Positions 1 to 7,778 are shown, numbered from the stretch's first letter. The stretch is DNA of 8,871 bases from Flavobacterium sp. (GCA_023253295.1 JALRGZ010000321.1:1-8871), one strand, 5' to 3'. Notes: generated by a model not told the origin, from the letters alone. Numbers and translations: made by a program.

Positions 1-2
1 GC

Positions 3-872
3 GATTTACAGATGCAAAAAGGCACTATCGATGTAATTTTGGAAATCCCTAATCACTTTGAACGCGACCTGTTAATCGAGAAAAAAACATCGTTGGCAGT
101 AAGTATAAACGCCATTGATGGTGCAGCTGCCGGAGTAGAAAATGTATATATTTCGCAAATAATAAATAGTTTCAATCAGAATATTAGAAGTCAGCTTATT
201 ACCTACAACGGCACTGATTTTGTACCTCAGCAAAACATCATCAGTATCCCCTCTTTTTGGTACAACAACACTCTGAATTACAAAACCCTAATGGTACCGG
301 GTATATTAGTTTTATTGGTTACAATGATTACCTTATTCCTTTCTTCAATGAATATTGTTCGTGAAAAAGAAATTGGCACTTTGGAACAAATTAATGTGAC
401 ACCCATAAAAAAATATCAGTTTATCATTGGAAAATTATTCCCGTTTTGGGTTTTAGGTCTACTCATTTTAACTATTGGTCTGGCAATTGCTAAACTTGTT
501 TTTGCTATCCCAATTTTGGGGAGTTTGAGTCTGATTTACCTTTTTACTTCTATATATATTTTGGTTGTTTTAGGTATGGGTTTATTAATTTCAAATTATA
601 CAGAAACGCAACAACAGGCTATGTTTATTGCCTGGTTTTTTATGGTAATTTTTATTTTGATGAGTGGTTTATTTACGCCAATTGAAAGTATGCCTGATTG
701 GGCTCAAAAAATCACCCTTTTTAATCCTATACGCTATTTTGTTGAAATCATCAGAATGGTAATGCTAAAAGGAGCACAGTTTTCGGATATTGCCAAACCC
801 TTTTTCATCATTTCTTTTTATGCGGTTTTAATCAATTTATTAGCGGTGTGGAGTTACAAAAAGACTAATTAA
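3..872 (+). CDS. ABC-2 type transporter permease, C-terminal part (5' end outside window)
   Basis: Inner-membrane permease subunit of an ABC exporter of the YhhJ/YbhR/YbhS (ABC2_membrane_3) kind; family members work with an ATP-binding subunit and often an HlyD-like protein to export drugs or other small molecules. The frame is open through the left edge, so the ATG at 12 is probably internal and the first membrane segment is missing. Counting from that ATG, residues 1-90 are the extracytoplasmic region. Hydrophobic segments follow at about 94-114, 143-163, 170-194, 202-222 and 262-280. Family signatures are visible: REKEIGTLEQINVTP (117-131) after the first visible segment, and SGLFTPIESMPDWAQ followed by NPIRYF near 218-243. 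The usual length is about 370 residues, so roughly 80 are missing. Its partner genes should lie to the left. The stop overlaps that of the convergent kinase gene. Family is sure; substrate unknown. Confidence 0.9.
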   Translation, partial: DLQMQKGTIDVILEIPNHFERDLLIEKKTSLAVSINAIDGAAAGVENVYISQIINSFNQNIRSQLITYNGTDFVPQQNIISIPSFWYNNTLNYKTLMVPGILVLLVTMITLFLSSMNIVREKEIGTLEQINVTPIKKYQFIIGKLFPFWVLGLLILTIGLAIAKLVFAIPILGSLSLIYLFTSIYILVVLGMGLLISNYTETQQQAMFIAWFFMVIFILMSGLFTPIESMPDWAQKITLFNPIRYFVEIIRMVMLKGAQFSDIAKPFFIISFYAVLINLLAVWSYKKTN

Positions 873-3800
873 TCCATTAACCATTTGAACATAATTGACT
901 CTAAATCATTAACATTAATTGGTTTGGTAACATAATCATTCATTCCTGATTTTAAACATTCTTCTTTTTCCTCTACAAATATTCCTGCTGTCAAAGCAAT
1001 AATTGGCGTAAATCGTTCCTGTTCTATTCTTCGAATTTCATAAGTAGCTTCAAATCCATTTTTATTTGGCATTTGAATGTCCATCAAAATGATATCAGGT
1101 TGTTCTTTTTTATACTGTTCAATTGCCTCATCTCCATCTCTTGCTTCAACAATAATACTCTCCGGGATTATTTTCTCAATTAATGTTTTTGCCAAAAACA
1201 TATTGATTTTATTATCCTCTACAATTAAAACTTTTTTAACTCCAAAAATATTTTTCATCTTAGATTCCTCATTAGTTGTAAGCACTAACTGATTTTGATT
1301 TTCTGATTTTTTCAATCGAATAGTAAAATAAAAATTGCTTCCTTTACCATAAGTACTTTCTAATTCTAACCTCGAACACATTAAAGCCAACAGCTGATTA
1401 GAAATAGCTAATCCAAGACCTGTTCCTCCAAACTGACGACTGGTTGAATTATCTTCTTGTACAAAAGAATGAAATATTTTGGACTGATTTTGTGCTTTTA
1501 TACCAATTCCTGTATCCTTTACTGAAAAATTTAGATTTACAAAATCACCTTCTAGAGGTAGAATCGTTTTAACTTCTAATCTAATTTTTCCCTTTTGGGT
1601 AAATTTAATAGCATTCCCAATTAAATTTATAATGATTTGTTTCAATCGTAATGGATCCGTAAAAATCAATCGAGGAACATTATCATCAATATGTAATTCT
1701 AAGCCAATTTGTTTTTGATTGGCCTGATATTTAAACAGAGAAATTACCTGATTAATCAGTGCTAAAAGATCGGTTTCCTCTATTTTTAGTTCTAATTTCC
1801 CTGCTTCTATTTTAGAAAAGTCCAAAATATCATTCACAATATCCATTAATGTTGCCGCTGATTCATTAATAGTAAGCATATATTCTTTTTGACAGGATTC
1901 TAATCTGGATTCCATCAACAATGAAGTAAAACCAATAATTCCATTTAAAGGTGTTCTAATTTCATGACTCATATTAGCCAGGAAATCTGTTTTAGATTTA
2001 TTAGCCAGTTCGGCTAAGTCTTTGGCTTTTTGAATTTCATAATTCATTTTGCGTTGTTCAGTGACATCTATGAAACTAATAACCACTTCTTGAATATTTC
2101 CATGATCATCTAGCATAGGAAATCCACTCACCAAAACCCAAACTACCGAATTTTTAGCCGTATCTTTAATCCCTAATGGATAATTTTTAATAGGTAATTT
2201 AGAATTGATAATCTGAGAAATTGGATAATCCTCAACGAGCATTGATGAAAAATCTTCGTTCAAAAAATTCCATTTTAACTGTTCATTCTTACGTGAAGTT
2301 AATTTTTCTATACTATAACCTAACAATTCTGCCGCTTTACTATTACACATAATAATTCGTCCTTCGGCATCATGAACTACAATTCCTGCTTCTAAATTCC
2401 GAAGCAATCCGCGATACCTTTCCTTGTTTTTTATAAGAGCCTCTTCGGTATTTTTCTGTTCGGTAATATCTCTGGAAATCACAATAAAATGAAGTTCTTT
2501 AGTGTCATCTTCTTTCATAGGGACTAATGACAACTCAAACCAATTTTCTCCTTTTGGTAAATCAAGTTTATATTGCTTCCCTCTTGAAAATCCTTTTTTA
2601 TGAGCTTCTTGTAAACCTGAAAGACATATTTCGGCAGCTTCTTTAGGCAACACTTCAATAACTTTTTTTCCTATAAAAAGTGAGGGCGGCATAAGTAACA
2701 AATCATTATTTGACGAATGATAATTAAAAATAGTTCCCTCTAAATCTACTTCAAACATCAGGTCGGGAATCGCTTCAATGATAGCCTCCATCTTTTTGCT
2801 GGTTTTAAGAAACTTTTCTTCAGCTTGTTTTCTCTCGGTTATATCCGTTATAGTTCCTATAAAACCTATAATTTGATTCTCGGTATTCGTTTCCGGAGTC
2901 GCCTGACCTATTACCCAAACGATTTTCCCGTCGGGTTTTACAAAACGAAATTCAATTAATGATCTTATTCGTTCTGCAGTTACCTTTTTCCATTCATTAT
3001 ATAAAGTAACCCTATCGTCAGGATGAATGGCAAAGTACCAACCGTTTCCTAATGATTCTTCAAAACTAATCCCTACTATTTGAGTCCAACGCTGATTGAC
3101 ATAAGTCGTTGCTCCGGTCAAATCTGTTCTGTAAATTCCTACAGGAGATATTTCAGTTAGTGTATGAAACCTTTTTTCACTTTCAGCCACTGCTTCTTCA
3201 GCTTTTTTCCGCATCATTTCCTTTTCATAAAACTCCAAGGCAAATGTAACATCGGAAGCAGCCTTATCTAACAACTTTATTTCTTCCTCATCAAAATAGT
3301 TTTTCTCAGCCGCATAAATCACAAAAACTCCTATTGTTTCATCAAAAATTTTTATAGGAATTGCAATCAACGATTGAAAATCTCTTTTCAGAGCCTCTTT
3401 CTTCCAGGGTTTCATAACAGGATCATCTGCAACAGAATTACAAACCTGATATCTACCTTGTCTAATTGCTATTCCGGCAGGTCCTTGTCCCAATTTTTGT
3501 TTGGCATCAATAGTTAAATTTCTTAGTAATGCCAAATAGCCTTTATCATCTCCTCCAATACTCATTGGTGTAACCTTTTGAGTAATCGGATTTATTAAAC
3601 CTATCCAGGCAAATTTAAATTTTCCTACTTGAACAGCTACTTCACATACTTCTTTAAAAAGTTGTTTCTTATCTTGTACACGAACAATAATTTGGTTAAT
3701 CTGACTTATAAAAAGATACAAACGCTTGGCTTTATTCATCTTTTGCTCAGTCAATTTTCTTTGGGTAATATCAGTAATTACACCTCGACACACAACTGCG

Positions 3801-4222
3801 CCCTCAGCATCTATAGTAGAAGTTGCTGTCATTTCATGCCAAACCAAGCCTTTAGTAGGATGACAATAAGAATATTCAATTGTAACAGGAGTTAATTCAG
3901 ATACAGTACTACTTAAAACACAATTTAACAAATGCTCTTTATCTTTTAAAGGAATTCCTTTAAAAACCAAAGGAGCCAAATTCTCATTACATTCAAATCC
4001 ATAAATAGCATCAAGAGCTCCATTAACACAAGGAAAACTTATCGTCCCGTCTCTCTTTATTGTCAACGAATAAATTAAAACCGATGAAGTTTTTATAATT
4101 TGATAAACTTGACTTAACGCTTTATTTTGGGCCGTCAAATTGCTTTCAAACTCCTGTATTTTTAACTCTTGATTTTTTAATTTAAGTAATAGTTCTTCAT
4201 AGGATAAATTTTCTTCTTTCAT
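869..4222 (-). CDS. Soluble hybrid sensor histidine kinase, PAS-GAF-PAS3-HisKA-HATPase-REC
   Basis: Two-component hybrid kinase of 1117 residues that autophosphorylates on His and passes the phosphate to its own receiver. Order: short N-terminal coiled coil (~8-45); PAS 1 (~45-157, ending GVITDITQRK); GAF (~168-335); PAS 2 (~350-468, ending ITDITERK); PAS 3 (~475-592); PAS 4 (~600-725); HisKA with MSHEIRTPLNGI and phospho-acceptor H753; HATPase with N box NLIGNAIKFT (867-876), DTGIGI (903-908) and GGTGLGL (932-938); receiver ~997-1115 with E1002/D1003, phospho-acceptor D1048 (LMDIQMP), T1078 and K1100. I see no signal peptide or membrane segment, so it should sense cytosolic or diffusible signals. 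It lacks both the periplasmic propeller and the AraC domain of SusR-like hybrid regulators and has no output domain; a separate Hpt protein or response regulator would be needed. It is divergent from the GH28 gene 309 bases away, which hints at a link but does not prove one. Ligands are not predictable. No TAnnTTTG box was found upstream on this strand. Confidence 0.95.
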   Translation of the reverse strand: MKEENLSYEELLLKLKNQELKIQEFESNLTAQNKALSQVYQIIKTSSVLIYSLTIKRDGTISFPCVNGALDAIYGFECNENLAPLVFKGIPLKDKEHLLNCVLSSTVSELTPVTIEYSYCHPTKGLVWHEMTATSTIDAEGAVVCRGVITDITQRKLTEQKMNKAKRLYLFISQINQIIVRVQDKKQLFKEVCEVAVQVGKFKFAWIGLINPITQKVTPMSIGGDDKGYLALLRNLTIDAKQKLGQGPAGIAIRQGRYQVCNSVADDPVMKPWKKEALKRDFQSLIAIPIKIFDETIGVFVIYAAEKNYFDEEEIKLLDKAASDVTFALEFYEKEMMRKKAEEAVAESEKRFHTLTEISPVGIYRTDLTGATTYVNQRWTQIVGISFEESLGNGWYFAIHPDDRVTLYNEWKKVTAERIRSLIEFRFVKPDGKIVWVIGQATPETNTENQIIGFIGTITDITERKQAEEKFLKTSKKMEAIIEAIPDLMFEVDLEGTIFNYHSSNNDLLLMPPSLFIGKKVIEVLPKEAAEICLSGLQEAHKKGFSRGKQYKLDLPKGENWFELSLVPMKEDDTKELHFIVISRDITEQKNTEEALIKNKERYRGLLRNLEAGIVVHDAEGRIIMCNSKAAELLGYSIEKLTSRKNEQLKWNFLNEDFSSMLVEDYPISQIINSKLPIKNYPLGIKDTAKNSVVWVLVSGFPMLDDHGNIQEVVISFIDVTEQRKMNYEIQKAKDLAELANKSKTDFLANMSHEIRTPLNGIIGFTSLLMESRLESCQKEYMLTINESAATLMDIVNDILDFSKIEAGKLELKIEETDLLALINQVISLFKYQANQKQIGLELHIDDNVPRLIFTDPLRLKQIIINLIGNAIKFTQKGKIRLEVKTILPLEGDFVNLNFSVKDTGIGIKAQNQSKIFHSFVQEDNSTSRQFGGTGLGLAISNQLLALMCSRLELESTYGKGSNFYFTIRLKKSENQNQLVLTTNEESKMKNIFGVKKVLIVEDNKINMFLAKTLIEKIIPESIIVEARDGDEAIEQYKKEQPDIILMDIQMPNKNGFEATYEIRRIEQERFTPIIALTAGIFVEEKEECLKSGMNDYVTKPINVNDLESIMFKWLMD

Positions 4223-4358
4223 AGAATCAATTATAAGTCAATCCATTATTACTGTTAAATATAATAATTTTCAATTAGAAATAAACTACTATTAAATAAA
4301 TTAATGAGTCCAATTTATCTAATCAAAAACCAAAAACAATCTAAAGTGTCATATTTTA

Positions 4359-4373
4359 TTTTATGCGATAAAA
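4359..4373. repeat. Short inverted repeat TTTTAT-GCG-ATAAAA
   Basis: Perfect 6-base arms around a GCG centre, within the divergent kinase/GH28 intergenic region. It lies about 20 bases before a TAACTTTG box facing GH28. The symmetry would suit a dimeric regulator, but the arms are pure A/T and could arise by chance in such DNA. An operator role is speculation. Confidence 0.25.
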
Positions 4374-4392
4374 AAGAAATTACATGAAATAA

Positions 4393-4400
4393 TAACTTTG
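4393..4400 (+). promoter_or_regulatory. Candidate distal -7 box TAACTTTG for the GH28 gene
   Basis: Matches the Bacteroidota -7 consensus TAnnTTTG. There is no TTG or TTTG at the expected -33 distance, and the leader would be about 125 bases. It competes with the box at 4472-4479, which gives a shorter leader. Confidence 0.25.
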
Positions 4401-4471
4401 ATATAGGTTCGTCATTACTAAATCTACAACTATCTGTAAAGAAACAGGACACTCTAATCTAATAGGTTATA

Positions 4472-4479
4472 TATTTTTG
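4472..4479 (+). promoter_or_regulatory. Candidate proximal -7 box TATTTTTG for the GH28 gene
   Basis: Matches TAnnTTTG and sits about 52 bases before the GH28 ATG, giving a leader of roughly 45 bases. No TTG is present 17-19 bases upstream, so only half the promoter is recognisable. The surrounding DNA is T-rich, which makes chance matches likely. Confidence 0.35.
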
Positions 4480-4531
4480 TAAACACATTATTCATAAAAT
4501 AAATACCTACAACCAACCAAATTACTCTTCG

Positions 4532-5905
4532 ATGAAAAATTTAATCCTAAGTACAACTTTAATCCTTTCACTTTGTTTATTTTCTTTTCAAATTGCCTCT
4601 ACACAGCCAACAACCAAAGAAATAAAAGTAGAAGCACCCTTTGGAACCACTAAAATCAATGTTCCTGATTTTAGTAAATGCAAAAAATTAATCATTACCG
4701 ATTTTGGAGCTGTTAAAGGCGATAAAGACAAAACGACCCAAGCTATTGCAAAAGCAATTGATGAAGCTAACAAATTAGGTGGTGGAATTGTAATAATTCC
4801 TGAAGGAGAATGGTTAACCGGAAAAATCCACTTTAAGAATAATGTTAATTTGCATTTAAACAAAGGAGCTTTATTGCTTTTTTCAGATGATCCTAACGAT
4901 TACTTACCTGCCGTACATTCGACATGGGAAGGATTAGAATGCTACAACTATTCCCCATTAATTTATGCTTACGAATGTAAAAACATAGCCATTACTGGTG
5001 AAGGAGGAATAAAAGCCAAAATGGATTTTTGGAAAAAATGGGCCGGACGTCCAAGCGGACATATGAACAGTTTAAAAAGATTATACAACCTTTCCGGACA
5101 GAATGTTCCTGTAGAGCAAAGAATAATGGTCAATGACACCGCTAACCTACGTCCACAATTCATTCAATTTAACAGAAGTAAAAACATTCTAATTGAAGGT
5201 ATTTCAATAACAAACAGCCCTTTTTGGACGGTTCATATGTATTTATCTAAAGACATTGTAGTACGTGGATTAAACATTTTTGCCCACGGACATAACAACG
5301 ACGGTTTTGATCCTGAAATGAGCCAAAACATCTTAGTTGAAAACGTAACTTTTGACCAAGGTGATGATGCCATTGCTGTAAAATCAGGCAGAAATCCGGA
5401 AGGTTGGCGCTCTAAAACACCTACAAAAAACCTGATTATCAGAAACTGTACCATTAAAAACGGACATCAATTACTGGCCGTAGGCAGTGAACTATCAGGC
5501 GGAATTGAAAATGTTTTCATTGACAATTGCAAAGTTTTGGATGGAGCCAAAATGTTCAACCTTGTTTTTATTAAAACCAATGAACGCATGGGTGGCTATG
5601 TAAAAAATATTTATGTCCATAACATCAAAGGAAGCAAAGTTGATTTTGGAATTCTTGGTATCGAAACGGATATATTGTACCAATGGAAAAATTTGGTTCC
5701 TACTGTAGAACGACGTTTAACTCCTATTACAAATGTTTTCTTGAAAAATGTAAGTGCAAAAAATGTCCAATTCATTTCCAGAATTAACGGAGAAAAAGAA
5801 TTACCTATTAAAAATGTTTATCTTAAAAATGTTACTGCCGATACCATTCAAGGAAAGGAAAAATACATCAATCAGAATGTTGAAAATTTCAATGTGAGGA
5901 AATAA
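4532..5905 (+). CDS. Secreted glycoside hydrolase family 28 protein (polygalacturonase-like)
   Basis: Predicted pectin-degrading enzyme that would hydrolyse alpha-1,4 galacturonic linkages (or a rhamnogalacturonan variant) outside the cytoplasm. The 457 residues begin with a Sec signal peptide (MKNLIL then a hydrophobic run; cleavage probably near IAST, 21-24). No proper lipobox is present. Next come the start of the right-handed beta-helix (ITDFGAVKGD, 55-64, with a GGGIVIIPEG turn at 83-92) and the GH28 core. Catalytic motifs are NNDGFDP with D257, QGDDAIAVKSG with D278 and D279, NGHQ with H312, and FIKT with K348. All three Asp, the His and the Lys are kept. The usual NTD, GHG and RIK appear as NND, GHQ and FIK, so specificity or activity may differ from textbook endo-polygalacturonases; the length and the GSELSGG run resemble bacterial exo-acting members. 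It stands alone, with no SusC/SusD pair or other pectinase in view, and divergent from the sensor kinase. Family sure, substrate uncertain. Confidence 0.92.
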   Translation: MKNLILSTTLILSLCLFSFQIASTQPTTKEIKVEAPFGTTKINVPDFSKCKKLIITDFGAVKGDKDKTTQAIAKAIDEANKLGGGIVIIPEGEWLTGKIHFKNNVNLHLNKGALLLFSDDPNDYLPAVHSTWEGLECYNYSPLIYAYECKNIAITGEGGIKAKMDFWKKWAGRPSGHMNSLKRLYNLSGQNVPVEQRIMVNDTANLRPQFIQFNRSKNILIEGISITNSPFWTVHMYLSKDIVVRGLNIFAHGHNNDGFDPEMSQNILVENVTFDQGDDAIAVKSGRNPEGWRSKTPTKNLIIRNCTIKNGHQLLAVGSELSGGIENVFIDNCKVLDGAKMFNLVFIKTNERMGGYVKNIYVHNIKGSKVDFGILGIETDILYQWKNLVPTVERRLTPITNVFLKNVSAKNVQFISRINGEKELPIKNVYLKNVTADTIQGKEKYINQNVENFNVRK

Positions 5906-5928
5906 TTCCATTTGACTCTTTTTAAAAC

Positions 5929-5946
5929 CATATAAGTCATATAAGT
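5929..5946. repeat. Tandem duplication of CATATAAGT
   Basis: Two perfect adjacent copies of the 9-mer CATATAAGT (5929-5937 and 5938-5946), starting 24 bases after the GH28 stop. I recall similar short units in Flavobacterium intergenic regions, but cannot confirm this here. Confidence 0.6.
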
Positions 5947-5958
5947 TTTTTGTTTCTA
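5941..5958. repeat. Copy 1 of an exact 18-base repeat (second copy at 8654-8671)
   Basis: ATAAGTTTTTTGTTTCTA occurs here, downstream of GH28, and again identically at 8654-8671 beside the second break in the anomalous right end. Flanking bases differ on both sides. It overlaps the end of the CATATAAGT duplication. It may be a mis-joining seed or an A/T-rich coincidence. Confidence 0.6.
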
Positions 5959-5998
5959 AAAGGAAAAAGAAGTTCATATTAATTAATTTACTTAATAA

Positions 5999-6030
5999 CC
6001 TTTGCGAAATCTCCAAAAACTTTGCGGTTA
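5999..6030. repeat. Intergenic CTTTGCG direct repeat unit
   Basis: CTTTGCG occurs at 6000-6006 and 6020-6026, 20 bases apart, within CCTTTGCGAAAT and CTTTGCGGTTA. The TTTGCGG core recurs in both arms of the terminator just downstream (6045-6086). It resembles a dispersed intergenic sequence I associate with Flavobacterium genomes; a genome search would be needed to confirm this. Confidence 0.4.
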
Positions 6031-6044
6031 ATTTCACAAAACGA

Positions 6045-6086
6045 AAAACCGCAAATTCATTGAAAAATCAGTGAATTTGCGGTTTT
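6045..6086. terminator. Strong hairpin, probable bidirectional terminator
   Basis: Fifteen perfect pairs (6045-6059 with 6072-6086, containing ACCGCAAATTCA), then a T-G wobble, three more pairs and an AAAA loop at 6064-6067. It lies between the convergent GH28 and rluD genes. The T-rich tail is better on the minus strand (TTTTT-CG-TTTT), where the hairpin starts 20 bases after the rluD stop, so it mainly serves the PASTA-rluD operon. It is 139 bases past the GH28 stop and probably also ends that transcript. Confidence 0.85.
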
Positions 6087-6106
6087 ATACTATTATTTAA
6101 AAAAAA

Positions 6107-7150
6107 CTATTCTTCCTCCTCAGTATGGTGTGATTTCGAATAATTACGCCATTTCTCAATACAATCCTGAAAATCCTGAGGTAATTCCGTATCAAAACGC
6201 ATCATTTCTCCGGTATTTGGATGCACAAAACCTAAGGTTTTAGCATGCAGTGCCTGTCTTGGTAAAGCTTTGAAACAATTCTCAATAAACTGCTTGTATT
6301 TCGTAAAAGTTGTTCCTTTCAAAATCAGGTGACCACCATAACGCTCATCATTAAACAATGGATGCCCAATGTGTTTCATGTGCGCTCTAATTTGGTGTGT
6401 TCTTCCTGTTTCCAAAATACAAGAAACCAAAGTAACATAACCAAAACGTTCTAAAACCTTATAATGAGTAATAGCTGGTTTTCCTATTTCCGGATCATCA
6501 AAAACGGCCATTTGCATTCGGTCTTTCAAATGACGAGCCAAATTCCCTTCGATGGTTCCACTCTCTTCAGCCACATTTCCCCAAACCAAAGCCACATACT
6601 CTCTTTCAGTTGTTTTAGCTTCAAATTGTTTGGCTAAATGCGTCATTGCAGCTTCAGTTTTGGCAATTACCAATAATCCCGAAGTATCCTTATCAATACG
6701 ATGCACCAATCCCGGACGCTCACTACTGTTCATTGGCAAATTCTCAAAATGATAAGCCAATGCATTCACTAATGTTCCGGTATAATTACCGTGACCAGGG
6801 TGTACCACTAAACCGGGTTCTTTGTTAACTAATAACAAAGCTTCATCTTCATACACAATATTCAACGGAATATTCTCAGGAAGTACATGATTTTCAAAGG
6901 GCGGATGCGACAACATCACCGTTACAATATCAAAAGGTTTTACTTTGTAATTGGATTTTACCTTCGCATTATTCACAAAAATATTGCCTTCGGTAGCGGC
7001 ATTCTGAATCTTATTACGAGTCGCATTAGGAATCAATCCCATCAGATATTTATCGATTCGCAATAACGCCTGCCCTTTAGGAACTTCAAATTTAAAATGT
7101 TCAAATAATTCCTCTTCGTCTAAATCAATCTGCTCAATATTATTGTTCAT
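6107..7150 (-). CDS. rluD: RluD-family 23S rRNA pseudouridine synthase
   Basis: Converts specific uridines of RNA to pseudouridine; RluD itself acts on helix 69 of 23S rRNA (E. coli positions 1911, 1915 and 1917). The 347-residue protein has an N-terminal S4 RNA-binding domain (~28-75, RIDKYLMGLIPNATRNKIQ) and the catalytic domain from ~95. The signature HRIDKDTSGLLVIAKT at 150-165 places the catalytic aspartate at D153. The conserved blocks LETGRTHQIRAHM (246-258) and RQALHAKTLGF (298-308) follow. Length and order match complete RluA/RluD-type enzymes; the acidic tail ends in four Glu. Its ATG lies inside the 3' end of the PASTA gene (11-base overlap), so translation is probably coupled. A strong hairpin follows the stop. 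Assignment to RluD rather than RluC rests on the S4 domain and the HRIDKDTSG motif, so the exact target sites are inferred. Confidence 0.92.
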   Translation of the reverse strand: MNNNIEQIDLDEEELFEHFKFEVPKGQALLRIDKYLMGLIPNATRNKIQNAATEGNIFVNNAKVKSNYKVKPFDIVTVMLSHPPFENHVLPENIPLNIVYEDEALLLVNKEPGLVVHPGHGNYTGTLVNALAYHFENLPMNSSERPGLVHRIDKDTSGLLVIAKTEAAMTHLAKQFEAKTTEREYVALVWGNVAEESGTIEGNLARHLKDRMQMAVFDDPEIGKPAITHYKVLERFGYVTLVSCILETGRTHQIRAHMKHIGHPLFNDERYGGHLILKGTTFTKYKQFIENCFKALPRQALHAKTLGFVHPNTGEMMRFDTELPQDFQDCIEKWRNYSKSHHTEEEE

Positions 7151-7757
7151 TCGGCAATTCTTCTGTTGGGGTTGCTAATGTATCGGTTGCGATATCTTCT
7201 TCATAACTTGCTTTTCCATCTCCTAAAACCAAATCAATTTTAGACGATTTCATCACCTTATCTCCAGGCTTAATATTGCGACCATTCATTCGCATTTCCA
7301 GAACCATATCTTTTCCTAAATTCGGAATATAAGTTATCGTTCCTTCTTCCAGTCCTAAAGCTTTCAATGTTGGCACCGCCTCACGATAGGTTTTCTCAAT
7401 CAAATCAGGCACTTTCACTGATGAAAAACCAGAGCTGTTAATTTTCAAGTACACCTTTCTTCCCTCTTTTACCTTCTCTCCCGGCATTGGATCCTGCTGC
7501 ACCACACTGTATTTTGGGTAATCCCCGCGATAATCTACGCTATCAAGGATTACATAATCTAAGTCTAACTCATCTAACTTTTCCTCAACTTGTTCTTCCG
7601 TTAATTTTCTCAAATCCGGAACCGTAATTTCATGTCCATGATCCGTAGTAAAAGTCAACCAATGCATAAAAAGATAACCCAAAATGGCAATAATTAAAGC
7701 GGCAAGAAATACTTGTCCAAAGAACACGCGACTAGTAAGGTATTTACGTAAACTCAT
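7140..7757 (-). CDS. Single-pass membrane protein with two PASTA domains, no kinase
   Basis: A 205-residue protein with a basic N-terminus (R4, K5, R10), one hydrophobic segment at ~11-33, then two PASTA repeats (~43-108 with VPDLRKLTEEQ and QQDPMPGEKVKEG; ~113-178 with VPDLIEKTYREA and NIKPGDKV) and an acidic Thr/Glu/Pro-rich tail from ~183. Topology should be N-in with the PASTA part in the periplasm. PASTA domains are best known from Ser/Thr kinases and penicillin-binding proteins, where several bind peptidoglycan fragments; this protein has neither a kinase nor a transpeptidase domain. Being divergent from ddl, which makes the D-Ala-D-Ala end of the stem peptide, supports a cell-wall role, but its biochemical function is not known to me. 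It is first in an operon with rluD. The start is fixed by the short distance to the TATCTTTG box and by the membrane segment. Confidence 0.9.
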   Translation of the reverse strand: MSLRKYLTSRVFFGQVFLAALIIAILGYLFMHWLTFTTDHGHEITVPDLRKLTEEQVEEKLDELDLDYVILDSVDYRGDYPKYSVVQQDPMPGEKVKEGRKVYLKINSSGFSSVKVPDLIEKTYREAVPTLKALGLEEGTITYIPNLGKDMVLEMRMNGRNIKPGDKVMKSSKIDLVLGDGKASYEEDIATDTLATPTEELPNEQ

Positions 7758-7778
7758 ATATTATTTTTTAATAGGTGT

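Larger units (their letters stand above)
4223..4531. other. AT-rich divergent intergenic region between kinase and GH28 genes
   Basis: These 309 bases separate the divergent starts of the hybrid kinase and the GH28 gene and contain no plausible coding frame. They are very AT-rich. I see two TAnnTTTG-like boxes facing GH28, a small inverted repeat (TTTTAT-GCG-ATAAAA) and a weak CTGT-N6-ACAG pair at 4434-4447. No strong terminator, riboswitch or RNA gene is apparent. Control sequences for both genes presumably lie here. Confidence 0.6.

Noticed and set aside
3629..3895. Plus-strand open frame inside the kinase gene
   Set aside because: Lies entirely antisense to the GAF/PAS region of a strongly supported gene and shows no domain features. 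The same holds for the other short antisense frames within the kinase, GH28, rluD and ddl genes.
869..4222. SusR-like hybrid two-component regulator controlling polysaccharide use
   Set aside because: No periplasmic sensor, no membrane segment and no AraC-type DNA-binding domain after the receiver.
4434..4447. CTGT-N6-ACAG as an operator or hairpin
   Set aside because: Arms of only four bases with an A-rich spacer; expected by chance in this region.
4532..4606. Lipoprotein signal in the GH28 protein
   Set aside because: The cysteine at residue 15 lies in the hydrophobic core and is not preceded by a lipobox; a normal Sec signal peptide fits better.
5801..6037. Minus-strand open frame over the GH28 3' end and intergenic region
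   Set aside because: Phe/Ile/Asn-rich product typical of noise in AT-rich DNA; it overlaps GH28 and the repeat region and has no recognisable motif.
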